Below, in pieces: positions 40,497 to 49,977 of a stretch of DNA of 64,000 nt (positions within the stretch are counted from its first letter, which is position 1; every line of letters begins with the position of its first letter). Below the pieces are notes generated by a model. The model had not been told where the DNA came from, did not search any database, and saw nothing but the letters and a program-made list of their open reading frames with translations. The translations under genes and the position numbers were made by a program. The stretch covers positions 856,636 to 920,635 of the forward strand of contig NZ_RJJE01000017.1 of assembly GCF_003721565.1 (NCBI RefSeq). The letters are read 5' to 3'. The DNA comes from Rufibacter immobilis (lineage in GTDB: Bacteria > Bacteroidota > Bacteroidia > Cytophagales > Hymenobacteraceae).

Positions 40497-41972
40497 TTAA
40501 GGATTTTGAGGTCCAAAGTCAGGGTTATTGTTAAGCTCCACTTGTGGGAATTGGTAGATGAACAGGTTGCTGTTGGCTGGAGTGGTACCCAATTTGGCGG
40601 TATGGTTCCCTTCCCGTACCAAAGGCTTCTGCAGACGTTTGATGTCCAGCAGACTGAAACCTTCTCCGTACAGTTCTTTCCTTCTCTCTACCCAGATCTC
40701 CTCCACCAAATCCGCATCAGTAGTGGTGGGTTTTACGGCTTCGGTGATAGGAAAGAAACGCTGACGACGTAAGTCTAGTACCAGCAGCTGGGCAGCATCA
40801 TTTTGTCCCAAACGGGCTTTCGCCTCGGCCTCAATCAGGTACATCTCTGCGGCACGCATCAGCACAAAGTCCCCGCTCAGGTCTGGCAGGTCCTTGAACT
40901 TGGTGATGGTGTAGCGGTCAGAGTTAGTCACCCCCTCTGCTTCCTGAAACTCTCTGCGGGCATCATTCCAACTGAAAAGCTCCACAAATTTGTCATTCGC
41001 CCGAATGTTGTTATACCCTCTGCGCGCGTAGGTTCTGTTTCCTTTTGTGTCAAGCGTATAGCGTCCGTCTATAAATGAGAAGAACGAGGCGAAACCAACT
41101 TGCTGATCAGCGGCCTGTGGTAAACCCCAGATCCATTCTTTATTAGCAAAATCATTGAACCCAGCTCTATAGTCACTCGTCGACATCAGAGGATACCCTT
41201 CGCGGGCTTTAGCGGCAAACTCAGCGGCTTTCTCCCATTGTCCCATCTCCAGGTACACACGCGCCAAAAGGCCTTGGGCCACATTTTTGTTGATGCGGCT
41301 TTTGGCAGGTCTTGCGGCAGTAAGGTCTCGCTCCGCAATGGTCAGGTCTTCCACCATCTGGGCGTACACTTTCTCAAGCGACACTCTTGGCTGACCTTTG
41401 GATTGTTCAGTGGTAGGCTCCAGTACCAAAGGCACCGCCAATGCCTGAGGATCTTTTAAATAAGTATGCTGATACGTTCGGGCCAGGTTAAAGTACCCAA
41501 ATGCTCTTAACGCTCTTGCCTCTGCCACGAAGGCTGTGCTTTGGCTTTCAGTAATACCAGGCACAGTTGCAGATTTAGCAATAATGTAATTAGCATTGGT
41601 AATGGGACCATAATTGGTAGCCCATAAAGTGTGTGTTCCTCTGTAAGTTGTTAACTTATTGTCCAATTCATATTGGTACACAAACCAGTTCGTGTTAGCC
41701 ATAATGTCTTGGCCCATCACATCCCAGGTGAGATTGAATTGGGGAACACCATACGTATCGGTAGACGTTCCAGACCCAGAATTGATAACTGCGGTACGCA
41801 TTAAACGGTATGTACCGGTTAATGCTGCCTCCACTGCGGCTGGTGAACTGAATGCCTGTTCAAAGGACACCGCATTGGATGGAAGGGTTTCCAAGAAATC
41901 ATCCTTGCACGCCCCCAAACTCAGGGAAGCGCCAAGCAGGACAGAATATATTTTAACTTTTGTGATTTTCAT
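40497..41972 (-). CDS. SusD/RagB-family surface lipoprotein
   Basis: 491 residues. The leader ends in the lipobox LSLGAC (Cys22) followed by the acidic KDDFLETLP typical of outer-surface lipoproteins in Bacteroidota. TPR-like helices follow with the family text SSPAAVEAALTGTYRLM, FVAEARALRAFGYFNLARTY, VAQGLLARVYLEMGQWEKAAEFA, FVLMRAAEMYLIEAEAKARLG and the C-terminal VEEIWVERRKELYGEGF. It is the ligand-binding lid of the SusC transporter encoded just upstream (20-base gap). No glycoside hydrolase, peptidase or regulator is next to the pair, so the substrate is unknown. Confidence 0.93.
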   Translation of the reverse strand: MKITKVKIYSVLLGASLSLGACKDDFLETLPSNAVSFEQAFSSPAAVEAALTGTYRLMRTAVINSGSGTSTDTYGVPQFNLTWDVMGQDIMANTNWFVYQYELDNKLTTYRGTHTLWATNYGPITNANYIIAKSATVPGITESQSTAFVAEARALRAFGYFNLARTYQHTYLKDPQALAVPLVLEPTTEQSKGQPRVSLEKVYAQMVEDLTIAERDLTAARPAKSRINKNVAQGLLARVYLEMGQWEKAAEFAAKAREGYPLMSTSDYRAGFNDFANKEWIWGLPQAADQQVGFASFFSFIDGRYTLDTKGNRTYARRGYNNIRANDKFVELFSWNDARREFQEAEGVTNSDRYTITKFKDLPDLSGDFVLMRAAEMYLIEAEAKARLGQNDAAQLLVLDLRRQRFFPITEAVKPTTTDADLVEEIWVERRKELYGEGFSLLDIKRLQKPLVREGNHTAKLGTTPANSNLFIYQFPQVELNNNPDFGPQNP

Positions 41973-41992
41973 CTATTGAGTCTATTTCAAAA

Positions 41993-44900
41993 TTAGAAAG
42001 AAGCGCGAACACCTACAGAGTAAGTCTTCATAACCGGGAAGCTGTTGTTGGTTAAACCATCAATAGATTGCTCTGGGTCCATGCCATGTAGGCCTTTAGA
42101 CCAGGTCACCAGGTTATCGCCTTGCACAAAAACTCTCAATCCTTTCATTCTTAAGCGGTCTTGTACAGAAGCTGGCAGGGTGTACCCTAGCGTGATGTTA
42201 CGAAGGCGAACATAGGAGGCATCGGTCAGGAAACGGGAAGAACGGTTATTGACGTTCAGAGATTGTCCAGTTCCCAGACGAGGGATATCCGTGACATCAC
42301 CTGGGTTCTGCCATCTGTCCAGAATGTCAACATTCCAGTTGGTACCGGCAGAAGCGCCACCACTCATCAGTCCGCTGTAGTCCGTGTTCAGGATTTTACC
42401 GCCGAAGCTGTAGTTGAACAACACCGCCAGATCAAAGCCTTTGTAGCGCAGATTGTTGGAGAAACCACCTGTCACTTTTGGGAGGGCATTCCCTACATAG
42501 TAACGGGTCGCTTTAGAGTAATCAGTAGTAGTTTTTCTTTCTACCACGCCTTCTGCATTTTTGGCATCATAGTACCACATGCTTAGACCAGTAGCCGGAT
42601 CAACTCCCGCAAAGTCTTCTAGGTAGAAATCATAGATAGACTGCCCCACTTTGAACTGCTTGGTACCCGAAAGGATAGTTTCTTGCGGCAGGCTGGTAAA
42701 CTCATTGGTGTTGTGGGCCGCATTCAAGTTTGCAGACCAACCAAAGTTGTCATTGTCTACAATATGGCCCGTGATGTTGGCCTCAAAACCTCTGTTGCGC
42801 ATAGAGCCCAGGTTGTCTGCAATTCTAACAAAGCCTAAAGAAGGTGGCATTGGTCTGTCTAGCAGCAGGTCTTTAGACTCTCTGTTATAGTAATCCAAAG
42901 ACACGTCAATTTTCTTGAACAGAGTTGCATCTAAACCAACGTTGAAGATGGCCTGTTTCTCCCATGTCAATAGTTTGTTCTCCAGAGTAGACACAACCAT
43001 ACCTGGAGAAGATAGGTCTGGGTAGCCCGTGTCATAAAGACCTCTATAGGCATAGTAAGAAGACAGATTCTCGTTACCAGATGTACCGTAGCTGGCACGC
43101 AGCTTGGCATTGTTCACCCACATGAGGTCTTTCATAAAGTTTTCCTCAGAAAGTCTCCAGGAGGCACCCACTGAATAGAAATTACCCCATTGCTGCTCAT
43201 CATAGAAACGGGTTGATCCATCACGGCGGAACGAGGCAGACAGGTAATATTTATCTGCTAAACCATAATTCACCTGACCCAGGAAGCTTTGCAGTGCACG
43301 TCTGTCTTTTTGGGAGTTAGAGCTCACAATAGTAGCCGCGTTGTCTAACTGAGTCATTCCCTCTACCGGAATGAAACCGGTTTTCTGGGTAGACACGGAG
43401 TTGGAGGAAAGATTGAACACCTCAAAACCGCCCAACGCATCTAGAGTATGTACCCCAAAAGTTTTATTCCAGCTTAAGATGTGGTTGAAGGTGTACTCAG
43501 TGTAAGAAGACCTTGATTGGGTACCCCGTCCGCGGATTGTACCGGAGGCATCACCATAAGTAGGGTTGTAAAAAGTCTCTCCACGGTAATTATCCCCGTT
43601 AAGGGCAAGGGTAGTTCTGTATTTGAAATCTTTCAGGAAAGAGATCTCAGCAAAACCATTCCAACCCCAGGTTAGGTTGCTGCCCTGGATGATATCCAGC
43701 ACTGTAGTACCCACCGGGTTGCTGTTACTGCCATACGGCCGCTGGGTATTGAAATCAAATTCCTGCGGTCCTGTAAACGGAGAACCGTCAGCGTTCTTTC
43801 TTCTGTAAATGGGGTATATACTGGAGATGTTACGTCCCCAAGAAACCACGTTACGGAAAGAAGTACCGCTGGAGGTTGGCGCATTCTGGTCTGTATAAGA
43901 AATGTTAGCACTCAAGCCAACTTTAATGTTGTCTCTGATCTGAGAGTTCAGGCGCAGACGGCTAGAGTAACGTTTGAAACCGGAAGTGATAAATGCCCCC
44001 TGCTGGTCTAAATAGTTACCGGAGAAGTAGTAATTACCTTTCTCAGTACCGCCCTGTACACTTAAGTCATATTCCTGACGTACGGATTTTCTGTAAAGGG
44101 CATCTCTCCAGTCTTCGTCCCAAGCTGGCGTAAGGCCTGGCTTGATTTTACCGTCTAATCCTACTGGCTCTGGGTCAGTTGCCCCATTCTCATTGTTGAA
44201 CGGGTTGTACTGCTGGCCATTACCGGCACCGGCTAATCTAGTTACCACTGTTTTAGAAGCATACTCCTCAGGGGAAGCAAATTTGCCTTTCCACAATGTC
44301 GCATCTGAACGAGCATCATTGCGCAGAGCTTCCCAGGTAAGCTCGTACATCTGACTGGCATTTACGGTCTTATAATCGTCCACGGCAAAGTCAGAAACCC
44401 CTACCGTAGCGCCAAACGTGATGGTAGGCTCTTTAGGTGCAGATCCTCCTTTGGTTGTGATCACAATTACGCCGTTAGCTGCTCGAGATCCGTACAATGA
44501 AGCCGCCGTAGCGTCTTTCAATACAGTCATGGATTCAATGTCATGCGGGTTAATGGCGTTGATGTCTCCAGAATATGGAGCGCCATCTACTACATATAAA
44601 GGTGCACTGCCCGCGTTTACGGAACCTACCCCCCGTATGCGCACGGTACTGGTAGCACCAGGCTGTCCGCTTGGGGAAGTCACCTGAATACCAGGTGCCA
44701 GACCAGCCAACGCTTTGGTTACGTCATTGGCCTGCATTTTCTCAATGGCTTCTGATTTTACCGCGGTCACAGAACCTGTGTAAGATTTCTCCTCAGCGGT
44801 ACCATATGCCACTACCAACACTTCGTCAAGTTGTGTTTGGTCAGGAACCAGCGCCACGTTGATGGTGGTCTGGGAACCAAGGGCAACTTCTTTGTTAGTG

Positions 44901-45136
44901 TAGCCAATGAAAGTAAAAACTAAGGTGCCCTCTGCGGCTGGCACAGAGATTTCATAATCTCCGGTCACTCCGGTTGGGGCGGCAGTGGTGCTTCCTTTTA
45001 ATTGAACCGTTACCCCGGGCATCCCTTCACCGGTCTGCGCATCGGTCACAGTTCCTTTGATCGTCCTGCTTTGGGCCCACGCATGCGAAACCAGAGACAG
45101 CAACAGGACGAAGCTGAATAATATTGCTTTCTTCAT
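41993..45136 (-). CDS. SusC/RagA-family TonB-dependent outer-membrane transporter
   Basis: 1047 residues. Signal peptide ending at HAWAQ, then a carboxypeptidase-regulatory-like domain (GTVTDAQTGEGMPGVTVQLKG, TFIGYTNKEV), a TonB-box region (LDEVLVVAYGT), a plug (VRIRGVGSVNAGSAPLYVVDGAP, SMTVLKDATAASLYGSRAANGVIVITTKGG) and a 22-strand barrel that ends in VGVRAS-Phe. It takes up large nutrients by TonB energy with SusD as its lid. The C-terminal Phe is as expected for BAM insertion. Transcribed first, before susD. No promoter box of the TAnnTTTG type is visible upstream, which may mean an alternative sigma factor. Confidence 0.95.
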   Translation of the reverse strand: MKKAILFSFVLLLSLVSHAWAQSRTIKGTVTDAQTGEGMPGVTVQLKGSTTAAPTGVTGDYEISVPAAEGTLVFTFIGYTNKEVALGSQTTINVALVPDQTQLDEVLVVAYGTAEEKSYTGSVTAVKSEAIEKMQANDVTKALAGLAPGIQVTSPSGQPGATSTVRIRGVGSVNAGSAPLYVVDGAPYSGDINAINPHDIESMTVLKDATAASLYGSRAANGVIVITTKGGSAPKEPTITFGATVGVSDFAVDDYKTVNASQMYELTWEALRNDARSDATLWKGKFASPEEYASKTVVTRLAGAGNGQQYNPFNNENGATDPEPVGLDGKIKPGLTPAWDEDWRDALYRKSVRQEYDLSVQGGTEKGNYYFSGNYLDQQGAFITSGFKRYSSRLRLNSQIRDNIKVGLSANISYTDQNAPTSSGTSFRNVVSWGRNISSIYPIYRRKNADGSPFTGPQEFDFNTQRPYGSNSNPVGTTVLDIIQGSNLTWGWNGFAEISFLKDFKYRTTLALNGDNYRGETFYNPTYGDASGTIRGRGTQSRSSYTEYTFNHILSWNKTFGVHTLDALGGFEVFNLSSNSVSTQKTGFIPVEGMTQLDNAATIVSSNSQKDRRALQSFLGQVNYGLADKYYLSASFRRDGSTRFYDEQQWGNFYSVGASWRLSEENFMKDLMWVNNAKLRASYGTSGNENLSSYYAYRGLYDTGYPDLSSPGMVVSTLENKLLTWEKQAIFNVGLDATLFKKIDVSLDYYNRESKDLLLDRPMPPSLGFVRIADNLGSMRNRGFEANITGHIVDNDNFGWSANLNAAHNTNEFTSLPQETILSGTKQFKVGQSIYDFYLEDFAGVDPATGLSMWYYDAKNAEGVVERKTTTDYSKATRYYVGNALPKVTGGFSNNLRYKGFDLAVLFNYSFGGKILNTDYSGLMSGGASAGTNWNVDILDRWQNPGDVTDIPRLGTGQSLNVNNRSSRFLTDASYVRLRNITLGYTLPASVQDRLRMKGLRVFVQGDNLVTWSKGLHGMDPEQSIDGLTNNSFPVMKTYSVGVRASF

Positions 45137-45627
45137 TAAAGTTGTTTGTAGTAAACAGATGGCAGAAACACCTAGTCGAGGTGTGAGATTTGTACCTTTC
45201 GTTACAGAAAGTACAAGTTTATCTTCCGCCGCTCTTAAAAAAGTACGTTCCTATTTTTCAACGCTATGGTAGGAACAGGCATGGGTAATAGCCACTACAT
45301 GCCCAGATGCAGGGCGCTAGCGATTTTGCTGCGGGTGTTTACAATACAATAGTTATGTCCTCCTCTTCTATCCATCCTCCTCTCTATCTATGTATTCTTA
45401 TACTCCAGATTTTTCTGGTTCAGTTAGCAAACGCAACCAGTGATGGGCTATTATGTGATTAATGGCTCAAACCGCGTTTTTTCTGAAAGTTCTTTATAAA
45501 ATGAAAAGCTTCTTTGATAATTAATATCAACAACCAGCTATACCTGAAATATATGGCAATCATATATAGAATTATGCTAGGTTAGAAAGCCTTAAGACTA
45601 AAGGTGCCCTACCCTTTGCTCTTCATT

Positions 45628-45667
45628 CCGTTTAGGGGCTCTTTTTCCAAAAACAACCCCTAAACGA
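45628..45667. repeat. PR40 copy 17 (both arms)
   Basis: Ends CCG / CGA, arms CCGTTTAGGGGCTCTTTTT and AAAAACAACCCCTAAACGA, 17 bases upstream of the -33 box of the next gene. Confidence 0.85.
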
Positions 45668-45683
45668 ATTTTCCCGGACAGAC

Positions 45684-45711
45684 TTTGGTTTAGGAAGAGT
45701 GGTTATCTTTG
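45684..45711 (+). promoter_or_regulatory. Promoter of the flavoprotein gene
   Basis: TTTG (45684-45687), 16-base spacer and an exact -7 TATCTTTG (45704-45711). It overlaps the TTG at 45709 and so supports the ATG at 45778 as the true start. Confidence 0.55.
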
Positions 45712-45777
45712 CTGCGGGAAACTGCCCAACAGACCTCACCAGAACATTTTTTAAGGCTAACTACCTTACTACACTTC

Positions 45778-47355
45778 ATGAAAAAAGAACTTGACTTGGT
45801 CTTAGCGCCCGAGGTGGCCTTTGACCCTGCCCTTCTGGAGCGCGAGCTCCTGCAACAGGCTGGCCTTCTTGCGCCGTCTGAGGCGGCCTTCATCCATAAA
45901 ATTAAACGCTCCATTGATGCCCGGGGCCGGAAGGTTCAGGTAAAGGTGCGCGCCGATGTTTATACCCAAACCCCTGACCTTTCCAGTCTGCTCCCTTCGT
46001 ACGTTTACCCACAGGTGAAGCCTGAGGCCAGGCGCGTGATCATTGTGGGCGCGGGCCCGGCGGGATTGTTCGCGGCGTTGCGCTGCCTGGAACTGGGCAT
46101 GAAACCGGTGGTGGTAGAGCGCGGGAAAGATGTGCGGAGCCGCCGCCGAGATCTGGCTGCCATCAACAAAGAACACGTGGTAAACCCAGACTCCAACTAT
46201 TGTTTCGGGGAAGGCGGGGCCGGCACGTATTCTGATGGAAAACTCTATACCCGCTCCAAAAAACGGGGCGATGTGCAGCGGATTCTTCAGATCATGGTGC
46301 AGCACGGGGCCACTCCGGACATCCTCTTTGACGCCCACCCGCACATTGGCACCAACAAATTGCCGGTTCTCATAGCCAAGCTCAGGGAAGCCATTTTAGA
46401 AGCCGGTGGCGAAATTCACTTCGATACTCGGGTCACCGACTTCATCCGGGAGAAAAATCAACTGAAAGGTGTGGTAACGGCTAATGGTACCACTATGGAA
46501 GGCGAAGCGGTGATTCTGGCCACCGGCCACTCGGCCCGCGACATCTACGAGTTGCTCCACGCCAAAAACATATTGATAGAAGCCAAGCCCTTTGCCATGG
46601 GCGTACGGGTGGAGCACCAGCAGAGCCTCATAGACGGCATCCAGTACCATTGCAACGGCGACCGCGGGGCCTACCTACCCGCTGCTTCCTATTCATTGGT
46701 GCAGCAGGTGGCCTACAAGGGGCAGGAGCGCGGCGTGTTTTCTTTCTGCATGTGCCCCGGCGGGTTTATAGTGCCGGCGGCCACCGCTCCTGGCGAAGTG
46801 GTGGTAAACGGAATGTCGCCCAGCCGGCGTGATTCAAAATATGCCAACTCCGGCATTGTGGTGGCCATTAATTTGGAAGACATGGACCTGAAACAGCACG
46901 GCGCGTTGGCGGGTCTGCGCTTGCAGCAGGCCCTGGAGCAGAAAGCGTGTGCCGTAGCGGGCGGAACTCAGGTGGCCCCGGCGCAACGTCTCCAGGATTT
47001 CGTGAAGGGGAAAGTTTCTGCCTCGCTGCTGGAGACTTCTTACCAACCGGGTCTGGCCAGTGTAGACATGCGCGAAGTGCTTCCTCCCATGATTGGCGAA
47101 CGACTGCGCGGCGGCTTTCAGGAGTTCGGCTACAAGATGCGTGGTTACCTTTCCAACGATGCCCAGATTGTGGGCGTTGAAAGCCGCACTTCCTCGCCGG
47201 TTCGTATTCCAAGGGATAAGGAAACGCTGCAACACCCGCAAATCACCAACCTCTTCCCCTGCGCCGAAGGGGCCGGTTATGCCGGAGGAATTGTCTCTGC
47301 GGCCATGGACGGTGAACGTTGCGCTGAACAGGTAGCCCTTTTGATTAACCGCTAA
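45778..47355 (+). CDS. FAD-dependent oxidoreductase, flavoprotein dehydrogenase type
   Basis: 525 residues from the ATG at 45778. The Rossmann FAD motif is VIIVGAGPAGLFAALRCLELG (about residues 87-107) and a second conserved block is VILATGHSARDIYELL. A further block, CFGEGGAGTYSDGKLYTR, and GVFSFCMCPGGFIVPAATAPGEVVVNGMSPS mark the family of bacterial FAD-dependent dehydrogenases annotated as uncharacterised flavoproteins (COG2509). The C-terminus AEGAGYAGGIVSAAMDG closes the FAD site. Substrate unknown; cytosolic. The N-terminal 80 residues form a separate small domain (AFDPALLERELLQQAG). Confidence 0.88.
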   Translation: MKKELDLVLAPEVAFDPALLERELLQQAGLLAPSEAAFIHKIKRSIDARGRKVQVKVRADVYTQTPDLSSLLPSYVYPQVKPEARRVIIVGAGPAGLFAALRCLELGMKPVVVERGKDVRSRRRDLAAINKEHVVNPDSNYCFGEGGAGTYSDGKLYTRSKKRGDVQRILQIMVQHGATPDILFDAHPHIGTNKLPVLIAKLREAILEAGGEIHFDTRVTDFIREKNQLKGVVTANGTTMEGEAVILATGHSARDIYELLHAKNILIEAKPFAMGVRVEHQQSLIDGIQYHCNGDRGAYLPAASYSLVQQVAYKGQERGVFSFCMCPGGFIVPAATAPGEVVVNGMSPSRRDSKYANSGIVVAINLEDMDLKQHGALAGLRLQQALEQKACAVAGGTQVAPAQRLQDFVKGKVSASLLETSYQPGLASVDMREVLPPMIGERLRGGFQEFGYKMRGYLSNDAQIVGVESRTSSPVRIPRDKETLQHPQITNLFPCAEGAGYAGGIVSAAMDGERCAEQVALLINR

Positions 47356-47391
47356 CCCACGGCAACTTAAATCAGTATAAACAATAAATTG

Positions 47392-47430
47392 GCGATTAGC
47401 GCCTGTTTTTCCAGAATTAAGCCTAAACCA
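47392..47430. repeat. PR40 copy 18, abutting a start codon
   Basis: Diverged copy (GCGATTAGCGCCTGTTTTT, right arm AAGCCTAAACC). Its last base immediately precedes the ATG at 47431. Confidence 0.7.
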
Positions 47431-47790
47431 ATGAAAAAGACGGTGGTCATAGGAGCCTCAGACAATCCGGGGCGCTATAGTTATAAAGCAGTGCATCAAC
47501 TGAAACGGTCAGGTCATGAGGTGGTGCCGGTTGGCATTAAGCGGGGCGAAGTGGCCGGGCTCCCTATAGAGACGGAAAAACCGGAGATTGATGCCGTAGA
47601 CACGGTTACGTTGTACGTGGGGCCGCAGAACCAGCCCAGCTGGTATGACTACATCCTCTCGCTCAAGCCCAAGCGCATCATCTTCAATCCGGGGACCGAA
47701 AATTACGAACTGGAGAAGAAGGCGCAGGCGCAGAACATCCAAACCCTGCACGCCTGCACACTGGTGATGCTCTCGGTGGGGAATTACTAG
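47431..47790 (+). CDS. CoA-binding protein
   Basis: 119 residues, single CoA-binding Rossmann domain (PF13380 type). TVVIGASDNPGRYSYKAV is the nucleotide loop, then EVVPVGIKRGEVAGLPI, VTLYVGPQNQPSWYDYIL and IIFNPGTENYELEKKAQAQ follow the family order. Small proteins of this kind bind CoA and may regulate acyl-CoA metabolism; role otherwise unknown. The frame runs upstream to 47389, but the first 42 bases are PR40 copy 18 and the ATG at 47431 is preferred. Confidence 0.85.
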   Translation: MKKTVVIGASDNPGRYSYKAVHQLKRSGHEVVPVGIKRGEVAGLPIETEKPEIDAVDTVTLYVGPQNQPSWYDYILSLKPKRIIFNPGTENYELEKKAQAQNIQTLHACTLVMLSVGNY

Positions 47791-47810
47791 ATCCACACTT
47801 ACTCTTACAG

Positions 47811-47860
47811 AAAAAGCGTTTAGGGGCTGTTTTTCCAAAAACAGCCCCTAAACGCTTTTT
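47811..47860. repeat. PR40 copy 19 with palindromic flanks
   Basis: The core 47816-47855 is a perfect 19-bp stem (G-type). It is flanked by AAAAA on the left and TTTTT on the right, so the whole acts as an intrinsic terminator on both strands between convergent genes. Confidence 0.92.
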
Positions 47861-47902
47861 TTATGCCAAACTAAACATCCTATGAATAGCTAAAAAAAAG
47901 AC

Positions 47903-48295
47903 TTACTTCTTCGTCTTCGCTTCTTTGGTTTTAAGTCCGGCGGCTTTTAGGTCTTTGTAGCCACCCAGGTTATAGACTTTAGTGAAGCCTGCTTCCTGCA
48001 TCAGCTTAAGGGCTTGGCCGCTCCGGTTTCCGGTGGCGCAGTACAGGTAATAGATCTTGTCCTTGTCCAGATTGCCTAGGTTCTGCGCGAAAGCACCGCC
48101 CCTGAAATCTGAGTTCACCGCTTTCTTCAGATGACCCTGGGCGAACTCTTCCGGAGTCCGGACGTCAATCACGGTTCCTTTCTCCTCCTTCACCATGGTT
48201 TTAAACTGGTCTGGGCTCAGCTTTTGGGCGGGAACATCCTGCGCGGCCAGCGTCTGGCTTATGCATAAGGCGAAAACGGCGATCAACAATCTCAT
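47903..48295 (-). CDS. Secreted rhodanese-domain protein
   Basis: 130 residues from the ATG at 48295; a TTG three codons upstream is less likely. A signal peptide (RLLIAVFALCISQTLA, cleavage after AAQ) directs it to the periplasm. The rhodanese domain shows VIDVRTPEEFAQGHLKKAVN and the active-site loop YCATGNRSG with catalytic Cys86. Sulfur transfer is the expected chemistry; the partner is unknown. The C-terminus is Lys/Thr-rich. Confidence 0.9.
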   Translation of the reverse strand: MRLLIAVFALCISQTLAAQDVPAQKLSPDQFKTMVKEEKGTVIDVRTPEEFAQGHLKKAVNSDFRGGAFAQNLGNLDKDKIYYLYCATGNRSGQALKLMQEAGFTKVYNLGGYKDLKAAGLKTKEAKTKK

Positions 48296-48335
48296 AGTCG
48301 TCAAAAAATAAACAGGTGCAAGAAAAATTACAGGG

Positions 48336-48343
48336 CAAAGGTA
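48336..48343 (-). promoter_or_regulatory. -7 element TACCTTTG upstream of the rhodanese gene
   Basis: Exact TAnnTTTG on the minus strand, 40 bases from the ATG at 48295. No correctly spaced -33 box is visible. Confidence 0.4.
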
Positions 48344-48523
48344 CTGGATTAAGTACTTGAAGTCTAACCTATTGAAAAGGAAGTTTCACCTGACTACCGG
48401 TACTTCGGGCTAAAACCTTATTTTTACTTGAATTTTTTCTGAACCCCAGGCAACCGATTTTCCGGGTGGTGCATCTATTCAATCAAACAGGCAAATACTT
48501 TATCGCTTAAACTTCTACAACCC

Positions 48524-49063
48524 GTGAACGAGACAGATCTGGTAATAGCACTGCAGCAAGGCGATGCCAAAGCCCAGCGACTCTTGTACGAGCGCTTCGC
48601 CGGCCCCATGATGGGGGTCTGCCTGCGCTACCTCAAGAATGAGATGGATGCCGAGGAGGTCTTGATCAACGGGTTCATGAAAGTGTACCAGCATGTGACC
48701 CGCTTTGAGCAGAAAGGCAGTTTTGAAGGCTGGGTGCGCCGCATCATGGTGAACGAGGCGCTGCAGCACCTGCGCAAGCAGGAGCCCATGCACCTCACCA
48801 TTGAGAAAGAGCACATCCACCTGGCCTCTGAAGACGCCTCCGCCGACAGCGACATGAGCGCCGAGGAGATGATGGCCCTGCTGCTGGAGCTACCGGCCGG
48901 GTACCGGGCCGTATTTAACCTTTATGCCATAGAAGGTTACTCGCACAAAGAAATAGCGGAGATGCTCCATATTACCGAGGGCACTTCCAAATCACAGTTA
49001 AGTAAAGCCAGAGCCATGCTGCAACGCATGCTGGCCCAACAAGGTGTTACCATCGCCATTTAA
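48524..49063 (+). CDS. ECF-type RNA polymerase sigma factor
   Basis: 179 residues, GTG start. Region 2 is AKAQRLLYERFAGPMMGVCLRYLKNEMDAEEVLINGFMKVYQHVTRF, seen as RLLYERFAG, DAEEVLINGFMKVYQHV and FEGWVRRIMVNEALQHLRK; region 4 is LLELPAGYRAVFNLYAIEGYSHKEIAEMLHI with helix-turn-helix TEGTSKSQLSKARAML. It directs RNA polymerase to a stress or envelope regulon. It is followed 12 bases later by a membrane protein likely to be its anti-sigma factor, and by a beta-barrel protein in the same unit. Confidence 0.9.
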   Translation: MNETDLVIALQQGDAKAQRLLYERFAGPMMGVCLRYLKNEMDAEEVLINGFMKVYQHVTRFEQKGSFEGWVRRIMVNEALQHLRKQEPMHLTIEKEHIHLASEDASADSDMSAEEMMALLLELPAGYRAVFNLYAIEGYSHKEIAEMLHITEGTSKSQLSKARAMLQRMLAQQGVTIAI

Positions 49064-49075
49064 CCAGACATTGAA

Positions 49076-49966
49076 ATGAGCGCAGAAGAATTAGATAAAC
49101 TATTCAGAGACAAACTCAAGGACAGACCGGTGGCGCCCAGCAATGAGGCTTGGGAACGTCTGCAGGCCCGTCTGCAACAAGCGGCCCCGCAACAGGAAAC
49201 GCCTAATCCATTCATGGTGCCGGTGGCTTCCCAGGAGCAGAAAGAGGAACGCGGTGCGGTTAGAATGTGGTACTACTCGGCGGCTGCCGCCGTGACCATG
49301 CTACTGGGCGTGGGTCTTTGGGTAAACCGGGCAGATATTGATCCCTTGCAGCCGTCTGCCACGGTAGCCACGGTGCAGGAAACCAAACCTGCCGCAATAC
49401 AGAACAGTGCCCCAGCCACTACTGTTGAGCCTTACCAAACGGCTCCGTCTGCTACTGCGCAGGAAGAAACATTTGCCCAGCAGGAAATGAAGCAAGCCCA
49501 ACCGGCACAGGCCATGGCTGCGGTAAGCGGGAAGGCAGCCGGGCAGCAACAGACTTCCAAAAGAAATGCAGTGACCGCGCCTGTCAAGGTGCAGGAGGAA
49601 AAAATGACTCCTCTGAAAGAGCAGGCGGTGCAGGAACAAAGTTTACTGGCCGCAACCACCCCGGCAAACGTGCAGGAATCTGCCAAAACTGCCTCAGAAC
49701 CAAGCGATCTGAAAATAGTTGTAAAACTTGACAATACCCAGGCAACCGCTTCCCTCGCGCAGGCATCTACTACAGTAGATCACTCACCTAACCAAGAGGA
49801 ACACACTTCAGGTTCTGGACGCGTCCTGAAAGGAATCCTGAAACAGGTGAAAAACCTGAAGGAAGGGGAGAAAGTGAATCTGGAAGAATTAGGAATCACC
49901 AAACACACCTTTGCCCTGGAGACCCGCATAGGGAACAAGAAGATTACCAAGACAATAGAACTTTAA
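49076..49966 (+). CDS. Probable anti-sigma factor, single-pass membrane protein
   Basis: 296 residues. The N-terminal 63 residues (EELDKLFRDKLKDRPVAPSNEAWERLQARL) form a cytosolic helical domain able to bind a sigma factor; one membrane helix follows at about 64-82 (MWYYSAAAAVTMLLGVGLWV) and a periplasmic part of about 210 residues that is Gln/Ala/Pro-rich and low complexity for most of its length, ending in a small folded region (LKEGEKVNLEELGITKHTFALE). No zinc-binding HxxxCxxC motif is seen, so it is not a ZAS-type anti-sigma factor. The call rests on topology and its place after the sigma gene. Confidence 0.65.
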   Translation: MSAEELDKLFRDKLKDRPVAPSNEAWERLQARLQQAAPQQETPNPFMVPVASQEQKEERGAVRMWYYSAAAAVTMLLGVGLWVNRADIDPLQPSATVATVQETKPAAIQNSAPATTVEPYQTAPSATAQEETFAQQEMKQAQPAQAMAAVSGKAAGQQQTSKRNAVTAPVKVQEEKMTPLKEQAVQEQSLLAATTPANVQESAKTASEPSDLKIVVKLDNTQATASLAQASTTVDHSPNQEEHTSGSGRVLKGILKQVKNLKEGEKVNLEELGITKHTFALETRIGNKKITKTIEL

Positions 49967-49977
49967 AATCCAATACT

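Larger units (their letters stand above)
45137..45777. other. Divergent intergenic region upstream of susC
   Basis: About 640 AT-rich bases. It holds PR40 copy 17 and the promoter of the flavoprotein gene at its right end. The susC half has a pyrimidine-rich stretch near 45360 and no recognised operator, and I see no tRNA or small ORF that is convincing. Confidence 0.5.
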
